This document shows, in pieces, positions 1-4,185 of a stretch of 5,093 nucleotides of DNA. The translations under genes were made by a program, and so were the position numbers. The stretch lies in assembly GCA_023395675.1 (NCBI GenBank), contig JAEWYL010000207.1:1-5093 (forward strand), in the 5' to 3' direction. The notes below the pieces were generated by a model. The model saw only the letters and a program-made list of their open reading frames with translations, made no database searches and had not been told where the DNA came from. Positions within the stretch are counted from its first letter, which is position 1. Every line of letters begins with the position of its first letter. This DNA comes from Chloroflexota bacterium. Its GTDB lineage: Bacteria > Chloroflexota > Anaerolineae > Anaerolineales > UBA4823.

Positions 1-22
1 CGCGCCCAGCCGGCGGCGCGAC

Positions 23-40
23 GGTTTGGTAAACCAAACC
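23..40. repeat. Short perfect inverted repeat upstream of the terminator
   Basis: GGTTTGG (23-29) is followed by TAAA and then CCAAACC (34-40), giving a 7-bp stem with a four-base loop. It abuts the much stronger hairpin at 41-71. It may be the end of a plus-strand 3' untranslated region, or it may supply a weak T-rich tail (GGTTTGGTTT on the minus strand) if the neighbouring hairpin also stops minus-strand transcription. The inverted repeat is seen directly; its function is a guess. Confidence 0.5.
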
Positions 41-81
41 CGGCCGGGCGGCGTGTAACGCCGCCCGGCCGTTGTTTTTTT
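41..81 (+). terminator. Rho-independent terminator, plus-strand orientation
   Basis: A perfect 13-bp GC-rich stem (41-53 pairing with 59-71) has a TGTAA loop and is followed by TTG and a run of seven T (75-81). The T tract lies on the plus strand, so the terminator serves a plus-strand gene entering from the left. One plus frame ends with TAA at 30-32, which could be that gene's stop codon, but only nine codons are visible. The minus-strand sigma/membrane protein pair ends at position 98, so the same hairpin may also stop that transcript, although its minus-strand tail is only moderately T-rich. Confidence 0.85.
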
Positions 82-97
82 AAGGCTGCAGCCGCCC

Positions 98-415
98 TCA
101 GGCGGGGTTGATGGGGACCACCACATCCTCCTCGGGCAGGCGGCCCAGCGCCTGGCGCAGCGAGCGCAGCCCGCGGGCCCCGAAGATGACCAGCGCCGCC
201 CCGCCCACCACGCTGGCGGCGATCACGAACAGGTTCGTAGGCGTGAAACGCCGTTCAGCCTCGATGCCCTCCGGGTGATAGATCAACTGGTGCTGCAGGC
301 CGCGCACAAACCCGGGGCGCGGCTCCACCGGCTGCAGGGCGTATTGGAGCCTGGCCTCCAGTGCGGCAATCTCCGCCTCCACTTCACGTGCGCGTGCGTT
401 GGGGTTCTTTTTCAT
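98..415 (-). CDS. Small single-pass membrane protein, candidate anti-sigma factor
   Basis: This is a 105-residue protein. Residues 1-28 form a charged, Ala/Glu/Arg-rich segment likely to be helical. A PVEPRPGFVRGLQHQL stretch follows (about 29-44), and then one hydrophobic segment at about 61-80 (TNLFVIAASVVGGAALVIFG) followed by Arg-rich sequence, which suggests a cytoplasmic C-terminal tail or a positively charged membrane flank. The start codon lies inside the 3' end of the upstream sigma factor gene (32-nt overlap, different frame), so translation is probably coupled; an AAGGA at 426-430 sits 10 nt upstream of the ATG. Gene order and the PxPxF...L...L pattern resemble short membrane proteins encoded after ECF sigma factors, which supports an anti-sigma role by inference. 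There is no cysteine at all, so the HxxxCxxC zinc motif of zinc-binding anti-sigma domains is absent. It could instead be an uncharacterised membrane protein. Confidence 0.75.
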   Translation of the reverse strand: MKKNPNARAREVEAEIAALEARLQYALQPVEPRPGFVRGLQHQLIYHPEGIEAERRFTPTNLFVIAASVVGGAALVIFGARGLRSLRQALGRLPEEDVVVPINPA

Positions 416-998
416 AAATCGGCGATCCTTCTAGCTGCTCCAGCTCCTCAAGCTGAAACTGGTTCAGCTCCTCTCTCAAAGAAGAAAGCGTGCGGTGGTA
501 TAAGCTCTTGACCGCGCCCTCGGTGCGTCCCATGATCTGCCCGATCTCCGCGTTCGAGAGATGCTCGACAAATTTCAGGATCAGCAGCTGCTGCCTGTCT
601 GCCGGCAGGCAGCGGATCACCCGCAGCAGCCGCTCGCGCTCTTCCAGGCGGAGCAGCTCGTGCTCCGGATGCTCGCCCTTCTGCCAGGAGAGCATCCCGT
701 CTTCCAGCGGGATCTCCTTCTTGCGGCTGTTATCCCGGTGCCAGTTCGCCACCAGGTTGTGGGCGATGCGGTACAGCCAGGCGGAGAACGGCAGCCCCCG
801 GTCCCGGTAGTTGCGAATGTGCCGCATGGCCCGGTAGAACACCCGCGCAGTCAGGTCCTCGGCGTCAAACGGGTTGCCGGTGCGGTAATAGATATACGAA
901 TAAATCCGGCCCACGTACTGTTCGTACAGCTCACCGAACGCATTGTGGTCCCCCTGTGCTGCCAGGGTTAGAGTGCTTTCATCGCTCTGATCGGCCAC
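384..998 (-). CDS. RNA polymerase sigma factor, ECF (sigma-70) family
   Basis: This protein directs RNA polymerase core to a dedicated promoter set. With the start used here it has 204 residues, a normal ECF length with a slightly long tail. Region 2 spans about 20-93: AFGELYEQYV, the core-binding DAEDLTARVF (45-54), and FSAWLYRIAHNLVANWHRD (71-89), which covers the -10 recognition helix. Region 4 spans about 121-178, with LPADRQQLLILKF (131-143) and the helix-turn-helix NAEIGQIMGRTEGAVKSLYHR (149-169) that reads the -35 element. The last 25 residues are rich in Glu, Gln and Leu and lie outside the conserved domains. GTG at 1004 also opens this frame, but the AAAAGGG at 1007-1013 is only 2 nt from it and 8 nt from the GTG at 998, so 998 is preferred. 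The gene overlaps the downstream membrane protein gene by 32 nt, consistent with a sigma/anti-sigma operon. The stimulus and regulon are unknown. Confidence 0.95.
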   Translation of the reverse strand: MADQSDESTLTLAAQGDHNAFGELYEQYVGRIYSYIYYRTGNPFDAEDLTARVFYRAMRHIRNYRDRGLPFSAWLYRIAHNLVANWHRDNSRKKEIPLEDGMLSWQKGEHPEHELLRLEERERLLRVIRCLPADRQQLLILKFVEHLSNAEIGQIMGRTEGAVKSLYHRTLSSLREELNQFQLEELEQLEGSPIYEKEPQRTRT

Positions 999-1006
999 GA
1001 TCACTA

Positions 1007-1013
1007 CCCTTTT
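1007..1013 (-). promoter_or_regulatory. Ribosome binding site deciding the sigma factor start
   Basis: On the minus strand this reads AAAAGGG. It lies 2 nt before a GTG at 1004 and 8 nt before a second in-frame GTG at 998. The second spacing is normal, the first too short, so initiation probably occurs at 998 and the product is two residues shorter than the longest reading frame. Confidence 0.6.
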
Positions 1014-1017
1014 GACA

Positions 1018-1039
1018 GGGGTTCAAATAAGAAAACCCC
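1018..1039. repeat. Inverted repeat in the sigma factor leader
   Basis: GGGGTT (1018-1023) and AACCCC (1034-1039) are separated by 10 A-rich bases. The repeat sits just upstream of the sigma factor ribosome binding site. It could be an operator or a leader hairpin. I could not assign a convincing promoter to the 1040-1190 interval, so its relation to transcription is unknown. Confidence 0.4.
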
Positions 1040-1189
1040 AATCCAATAAAAAAGTTGCACAGAAGTATATCACAACCCCCGCGGGAAGCCAGCGCGCGCC
1101 TGCAAAGGGTGCACCCAACCTATGGAATGATTACAACGTTTGAGTGCTCCCCTATGAAACGCCCGGTTTTCTTGAGCGGGGCTGTTAAA

Positions 1190-1235
1190 CGCAAAACCAG
1201 CCGGGTGTGAGGGGCTCACAGGGCTGGTTTTAGCG
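1190..1235 (-). terminator. Long hairpin, probable (possibly bidirectional) terminator of the CPxC protein gene
   Basis: The outer stem pairs AAAACCAGCC (1193-1202) with GGCTGGTTTT (1222-1231), extended by CGC/GCG (1190-1192 and 1233-1235) across a single bulged A. The inner stem pairs TGTGAG (1206-1211) with CTCACA (1215-1220) around a GGG loop. Read on the minus strand, the stem ends in TTTTGCGTTTAA, a terminator-like tail about 60 nt after the stop codon of the gene at 1297-1605. Because the plus strand also ends in TTTT, it may work in both directions. It separates that gene from the sigma factor unit. The rest of 1005-1296 shows no gene. Confidence 0.65.
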
Positions 1236-1296
1236 CCACCGGGCGCGGGCAGGGCCGGACCGGCTGGCAGACCGTTACGTTTGTTTCAGGGAACGG

Positions 1297-1605
1297 CTAA
1301 GAGCGGTTCCACAGGCTCTCGAAATCAATCTGCTCGAACCACAGGTTGAACGGCTCGAGCTCGGGGGCGTCCACCGCCACAGCCTCTTCCTCCGCCTCCT
1401 GGACTTCGGTATGGGTGTGCAGGTTGCCCTTGCCGCCGGAATGGATAGCGGTCTCGTCGCCCGGCTCCAGCACGATGCGGCTGTAGTTCGGCGGCCACTG
1501 CATCAGGAACCGGCGCCCGCACACCGGGCAGAACCACTCCTCGGCCCCGGATTCGTGAATTTTCTCCAATACCATTTCGTGATGCTGTTGGTGATCGTAC
1601 TCCAT
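1297..1605 (-). CDS. Small CPxCGRRF protein, putative metal-binding, function unknown
   Basis: The product has 102 residues. The N terminus is His-rich (MEYDHQQHHEM). A single CPVC knuckle (Cys26, Cys29) is followed by GRRFLMQWPPNYSRIVLEPGDETAIHSGG, a tight block that looks conserved, and then LHTHTE with His63 and His65. The C-terminal third is acidic (EAEEEAVAVDAPELEPF) and ends with aromatic residues. Only one CxxC pair is present, so a zinc site would need the His residues (for example 55, 63 or 65) or a dimer; this is inference. There is no signal peptide or membrane segment, so it is probably cytoplasmic. The ATG at 1605 is chosen because AGGAG lies 7 nt upstream; an in-frame start at 1668 would add 21 residues with no comparable site. 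It appears to be transcribed alone from the promoter at 1702-1730. The block resembles hypothetical proteins I associate with Chloroflexota, but I cannot name a function. Confidence 0.85.
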   Translation of the reverse strand: MEYDHQQHHEMVLEKIHESGAEEWFCPVCGRRFLMQWPPNYSRIVLEPGDETAIHSGGKGNLHTHTEVQEAEEEAVAVDAPELEPFNLWFEQIDFESLWNRS

Positions 1606-1699
1606 GTTCTTTCTCCTACACCATAAAACCAGGCCAATCAATTCAGGCGCTAACTTAACCAATTCCACCTGGAAATGTCGACTAATTTTGGGTTGTTTA

Positions 1700-1720
1700 G
1701 AACTTTAGCAAAAAAAGTTC
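1700..1720. promoter_or_regulatory. Inverted repeat overlapping the promoter, candidate operator
   Basis: GAACTTT (1700-1706) and AAAGTTC (1714-1720) form a perfect 7-bp inverted repeat with a 7-bp spacer, so half-site centres lie 14 bp apart. It covers the predicted -10 box and much of the spacer of the minus-strand promoter, the position expected of a repressor site. No regulator is encoded next to it. A chance origin is possible because the region is AT-rich. Confidence 0.4.
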
Positions 1721-1730
1721 GTAAAATCAA
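1702..1730 (-). promoter_or_regulatory. Sigma-70-type promoter for the CPxC protein gene
   Basis: On the minus strand, TTGATT (-35, 1725-1730) is separated by 17 bp from TAAAGT (-10, 1702-1707); each hexamer matches consensus at four of six positions. This predicts a start of transcription near 1695 and a leader of roughly 90 nt before the ATG at 1605. Position, spacing and orientation all fit. Confidence 0.5.
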
Positions 1731-1743
1731 CCGCCCTGCCGGA

Positions 1744-1760
1744 CAAGGCTGTAAGCCTTG
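1744..1760. repeat. Inverted repeat, 7-bp arms
   Basis: CAAGGCT (1744-1750) and AGCCTTG (1754-1760) are separated by GTA. There is no T tract, so it is not a simple terminator. The AGCCTTGCAGG edge resembles GCTTGCAGCC beside the palindrome at 2137-2158, so both may come from one dispersed intergenic repeat family; that link is tentative. Confidence 0.5.
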
Positions 1761-1860
1761 CAGGTTCGTTAACCGGGTCTGTTTCCCCCTGCTCCCGCCG
1801 GGTCTCGCCGCTTCCGGCTCCGGATTTCCTTAATAGTAGCCTACCGCTGCAGGCGCGACA

Positions 1861-1896
1861 ATCAGGAATAGTCCTATTGGCGATCAGGAATCATCC
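1861..1896. repeat. Direct repeat of 14 bp with 22-bp period
   Basis: ATCAGGAATAGTCC (1861-1874) recurs as ATCAGGAATCATCC (1883-1896), with 12 of 14 bases identical and the first nine perfect. The 22-bp period is close to two helical turns, which would place two protein copies on the same face of the DNA. It lies between two divergent genes, a plausible position for an activator or repressor site. Function is inferred from geometry only. Confidence 0.45.
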
Positions 1897-1987
1897 CATG
1901 CAGCGTATAGGTAGATTCAGGTAAGCGAGGTAGGGAATCGCCCTAATTGGGGAGTTGGGCGGCCCCGGGCGGGGGCTGCGGCCGGGC

Positions 1988-2009
1988 GGCGCCGGTTGAA
2001 CCCGGCGCC
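1988..2009. repeat. GC-rich hairpin, 8-bp arms
   Basis: GGCGCCGG (1988-1995) pairs with CCGGCGCC (2002-2009) around TTGAAC. No T tract follows, only GTAAAACCCC downstream, so termination is not supported. It is one of a row of hairpins in this spacer. Confidence 0.5.
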
Positions 2010-2057
2010 TGTAAAACCCCCAAACTTGCTCAGGCAGGTTGCGCCGGATGACTGCGG

Positions 2058-2095
2058 CGCAAGACTGCGGCGCAGGACTGCGCCGCAGTCTTGCG
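2058..2095. repeat. Perfect palindrome with 18-bp arms
   Basis: CGCAAGACTGCGGCGCAG (2058-2075) is followed by GA and then its exact reverse complement (2078-2095). The left side also carries a tandem 13-bp direct repeat: GACTGCGGCGCAA at 2050-2062 and GACTGCGGCGCAG at 2063-2075. This allows two alternative registers of pairing with the single right arm. There is no T-run on either side, so it is not a typical terminator. It may be a REP-like element, a protein-binding site or a structured leader. Confidence 0.7.
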
Positions 2096-2136
2096 GAGCG
2101 TAGAGAACCCGCTTTCAGCGGTTTTGAGAGCTTGCA

Positions 2137-2158
2137 GCCTGTGGTTTCAACCACAGGC
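2137..2158. repeat. Perfect palindrome with 10-bp arms
   Basis: GCCTGTGGTT (2137-2146) is followed by TC and then AACCACAGGC (2149-2158). It lies about 120 bp upstream of the BtrH-like gene and 40 bp after the 18-bp-arm palindrome. Its flanks (GCTTGCA before, GTTGGGCG after) and perfect symmetry suggest a dispersed intergenic repeat or a dimeric protein site. I cannot tell which from one copy. Confidence 0.55.
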
Positions 2159-2269
2159 GTTGGGCGAAACAGTTGTTTGCATCCATCACAGGTCCAAATT
2201 TCCCTATCCAGAGAATATTGCGAGTAAAATGATGCTCGGGTGGAATTTCGGCCAATTGATGGATCAGCC

Positions 2270-2274
2270 AGGAG
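2270..2274 (+). promoter_or_regulatory. Ribosome binding site deciding the BtrH-like start
   Basis: AGGAG is placed 7 nt before the ATG at 2282. The same frame is open from a GTG at 2240, but there only GCTCGGG-type sequence precedes it, so the shorter protein is favoured. Confidence 0.7.
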
Positions 2275-2281
2275 AGACCCC

Positions 2282-3472
2282 ATGCCCCCCCTCAGCAGCT
2301 ATCACCGGTTCGGCGGCGCGCTGCCCGAGACCGCTTCCCTCACCAACGTGCTCACCGCGGCGGGCCTGCGCGCCCCGCACACGGGCGAGCCTTTCAGCGA
2401 GGCCATGCTCTTCGGCATCGGCGGTGGCCCGGGCGCAGGCTATATCCTGTGGGAGTTCGGCGAGCACAGGTTCAAAGTGCTGGTGCTCGGGTTCCACCAC
2501 CTGTGGCAGTACCCGGTGCGGTTTTACCAGGCGCTCTGCGATCGCATCGGCGTGACGGTTTCCATGCCCGAAACCGGCGGCCGCAGGGCGGCGGGGGCGG
2601 CGCTGGAGGAGGCGCTCTCCCAGGGCAGGCCGGCCGTGGCCTGGGTGGACCCGGCGTACCTGCCCTACCTGCAGCTCCCGGAAGCGCTCAAGGGGCATCT
2701 CGGCCATATCGTGGCGCTGTGCGGGCGGGAGGGGGAGGACATCCTGGTCGACGACCGCGCCGCGGCGCCCTTCCGCGTCCCGCAGGAGACGCTGGCCGAC
2801 GCCCGGGGCAGGATCCCGTCTTACAAGAACCGCCTGCTCCTGGTCGAGAGCCTGGGGACCTGCGACCTCCCGGCGGCGGTTCAGGGCGGCCTGCGCGCCT
2901 GCGTGGAACATCTCAGCAGCCCCTCGGACTCGTTCTCGCTCCCCACCTTCCGCAAGTGGGGGAAGATGATGACCGACGAGAAAAACAAAAAGGGCTGGCC
3001 GCGGCTGTTTGCAGACCGGCGCGGCTTGTACAGCACCCTGCGCTCGGCCTTCGAGAATATCGAGCTGAACGCCGGGTCCGGCGCGCTGCGCGGGCTGTAT
3101 GCCGCCTTTCTGGAAGAAGCGGCCGGCGTGCTCGCGAACGACCGGCTGCTGCCGGCGGCAGAGCTGTACCGCTCGCTGGCGGAGCGCTGGCGCCTTTTCG
3201 CTGAGGCCGCCCTGCCGGACGAAGTGCCCGAGTTCGCCGAGACCAAAAGCCTGCTCCGGCAGCGCCACGCGGCGATCCTGCAGGGGGGCGAGGCCTGGCA
3301 GGCCGGCCGGCCGCAGACCGAAGCCCTGCGCGCCCTCAGCGCCCGCCTGAACCTGGACTTCCCGCTGGACGACGCCGGGGTGCAGCGGCTCTTCGCCGGG
3401 CTGCAGGAGCACCTCCGGGGCCTCTACGAGGCGGAGACCACCGCCCTGCAGGCGCTCAAGGAGGCGCTCTGA
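2282..3472 (+). CDS. BtrH N-terminal-like / DUF4872-like protein, putative cysteine-protease-fold acyltransferase relative
   Basis: The protein has 396 residues. The N-terminal half (about 7-165) follows the BtrH_N pattern: FGGALPETASLTNVL (10-24), FSEAMLFGIGGGPGAGY (38-54), an AVAWVDPAYLPY strand (118-129), and HLGHIVALCG (139-148) followed by VDD (156-158). The C-terminal half (about 180-396) is mostly helical with KWGKMMTD and RLFADRRGLYSTLRS, as in DUF4872-type tails. BtrH, the family namesake, is an acyltransferase in butirosin synthesis that moves an acyl group from a carrier protein. Here no Cys precedes Cys86, and the conserved start of the domain reads ALPET, so the nucleophile expected near the N terminus seems to be missing; His142 and Asp157 or Asp158 remain. 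No carrier protein or synthetase gene is nearby, so the substrate is unknown. The ATG at 2282 is preferred because AGGAG (2270-2274) lies 7 nt upstream; a GTG at 2240 would add 14 residues and has no such site. No signal peptide or membrane segment is seen. Confidence 0.85.
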   Translation: MPPLSSYHRFGGALPETASLTNVLTAAGLRAPHTGEPFSEAMLFGIGGGPGAGYILWEFGEHRFKVLVLGFHHLWQYPVRFYQALCDRIGVTVSMPETGGRRAAGAALEEALSQGRPAVAWVDPAYLPYLQLPEALKGHLGHIVALCGREGEDILVDDRAAAPFRVPQETLADARGRIPSYKNRLLLVESLGTCDLPAAVQGGLRACVEHLSSPSDSFSLPTFRKWGKMMTDEKNKKGWPRLFADRRGLYSTLRSAFENIELNAGSGALRGLYAAFLEEAAGVLANDRLLPAAELYRSLAERWRLFAEAALPDEVPEFAETKSLLRQRHAAILQGGEAWQAGRPQTEALRALSARLNLDFPLDDAGVQRLFAGLQEHLRGLYEAETTALQALKEAL

Positions 3473-3527
3473 TTGATCCCGAAAGGACGTAGTCGTTGAG
3501 AAAACCCTGTTTTATTAACAGGAATCC

Positions 3528-3557
3528 AATACAAAATGTGAGAAATTGTTGTATAAT
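3528..3557 (+). promoter_or_regulatory. Promoter of ssrA
   Basis: A consensus TATAAT at 3552-3557 lies 12 nt before the mature tmRNA 5' end, so transcription would start about five bases upstream of it and leave a very short leader for RNase P. The best -35 candidate is AATACA (3528-3533) with an 18-bp spacer, a weak match. The -10 box is convincing, the -35 assignment is not. Confidence 0.65.
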
Positions 3558-3568
3558 AACGTCCGCAC

Positions 3569-3969
3569 GGGGATGACTGGCTTCGACGGGGGAGGCTGGC
3601 CCCGGATTGCGAGCCGAGAGGCGCCGACCTCGAGAAATCAGCGCAAAACATTAAGTGCCAACCGCACTTCTTACGCTGCTCTTCCTCTCGCTGCCTAAGC
3701 GAGGCGTTGATCAGCCGGCTCTCTAGATAGAGCCGCGTCCGCCAACCCCGCATTCACCGGCCGGTGGTTGGGTCGGGCGTCACAAAGCCGGGATGCCGCG
3801 CGTGGACGCCGCTGAGCGCGCGAAAGAGGGACTTTCGGGTCCCGGCGGCTGGCTTCAGGTCCCGCTTGCCTGCCAGGGGACCTGCGGCGAGAACAGACGA
3901 CAGGCTACGCTCGTAGATATCCGCGGGACGAATCTTTCGGACGCGGGTTCAATTCCCGCCATCTCCACC
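3569..3969 (+). ncRNA. ssrA: Transfer-messenger RNA (tmRNA), one-piece
   Basis: tmRNA charged with alanine enters stalled ribosomes, supplies a tag reading frame and marks the truncated protein for proteolysis; SmpB and alanyl-tRNA synthetase are the partners. The 5' end GGGGATGACTGGCTTCGACG (3569 onward) is the family hallmark. The acceptor stem pairs 3569-3575 with 3960-3966 and has a G-U as its third pair (3571 with 3964), the alanine identity element, with discriminator A3967. The T arm is GCGGG, TTCAATT, CCCGC (3943-3959). The tag frame resumes at GCC 3657 and reads ANRTSYAALPLAA, with TAA at 3696-3698 inside the loop of a 5-bp hairpin (3687-3691 with 3699-3703). Another hairpin (3716-3722 with 3729-3735) and GC-rich pairing up to about 3895 form the pseudoknot domain. 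The encoded 3' end is ACC followed by T, so the last A of CCA is not encoded and must be added after processing. The gene is flanked by its own promoter and terminator. Confidence 0.97.
3657..3698 (+). other. tmRNA proteolysis-tag reading frame
   Basis: Thirteen codons from GCC (Ala) to GCC (Ala) followed by TAA encode ANRTSYAALPLAA. The resume codon is placed by the preceding TTAAGT (3651-3656), comparable to the UAGUC-type context seen before the resume codon of other tmRNAs, and by the usual Ala-Asn start. The ending LPLAA keeps the hydrophobic, double-Ala C terminus recognised by ClpXP-type proteases; the more common ending is ALAA. A longer in-frame reading from AAA at 3645 is open but lacks the Ala-Asn start. 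Confidence 0.8.
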
Positions 3970-3998
3970 TGATTCTCCGTTTTGTATCGCTGTTGGTT

Positions 3999-4040
3999 GT
4001 AAAGCAAAAGCTGCCCCTGCAAGGGCAGTTTTTGCTTTAC
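3999..4040. terminator. Bidirectional rho-independent terminator after ssrA
   Basis: An 18-bp stem (3999-4016 with 4023-4040) surrounds a CTGCAA loop; all pairs are Watson-Crick except one G-U. The inner GC stem CTGCCC/GGGCAG is followed by TTTTT (4029-4033) on the plus strand, and the left arm carries AAAA, giving T4 on the minus strand. It begins 30 nt after the mature tmRNA 3' end and should terminate ssrA. Confidence 0.85.
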
Positions 4041-4185
4041 GCACTCGTCCTCCCCGGCGCGGGAACAGGCGAGGTAGTGGGGGTTCCTCCGCTCAGGCAG
4101 GCCTCCGGCCAGCCCCCGGGAGAAGGCGGTCCGGCAGCATCACCCGGCCTTGACCAGAACCAGACGTTTGGAGAAAGGAGAGAGC

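Larger units (their letters stand above)
1741..2239. other. Repeat-rich intergenic stretch with no convincing gene
   Basis: About 500 bp between the divergent genes at 1297-1605 and 2282-3472 carries no reading frame with recognisable protein features. Minus- and plus-strand open frames here run through the palindromes, have Arg/Pro/Ser-rich translations and lack ribosome binding sites. The stretch contains at least four inverted repeats (1744-1760, 1988-2009, 2058-2095, 2137-2158) and a spaced direct repeat (1861-1896). A TAAAAT at 2225-2230 could be a plus-strand -10 box for the downstream gene, but no good -35 element accompanies it. Confidence 0.6.

Noticed and set aside
1012..1017. TTGACA on the plus strand considered as a -35 box
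   Set aside because: At 16-18 bp downstream the sequence is AAAACCCC-like with no -10 hexamer, and there is no plus-strand gene to serve.
1741..2160. CRISPR array in the hairpin-rich spacer
   Set aside because: The inverted repeats differ from each other in sequence and spacing; there are no regularly spaced identical direct repeats and no cas genes.
1891..2283. 130-codon minus-strand open frame in the intergenic spacer
   Set aside because: It runs through three palindromes, its translation is Arg/Pro/Ser-rich with no recognisable domain, and no ribosome binding site was seen at its start.
2264..3412. 382-codon minus-strand open frame opposite the BtrH-like gene
   Set aside because: It is a GC-rich shadow: the translation is low in complexity (Gly, Arg, Gln, Ala) while the plus-strand frame shows conserved family blocks.
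3506..3522. CCTGTT/AACAGG hairpin after the BtrH-like gene considered as a terminator
   Set aside because: The stem is only 6 bp, A/T-containing, and is followed by AATCC, not a T tract.
3645..3656. Earlier resume point for the tmRNA tag (Lys-Thr-Leu-Ser before Ala-Asn)
   Set aside because: The frame is open, but the usual Ala-Asn start and the TTAAGT context point to GCC at 3657.
3424..3753. Minus-strand open frame across the tmRNA 5' region
   Set aside because: It overlaps the ssrA promoter and the tmRNA tag domain, which are clearly identified on the plus strand.
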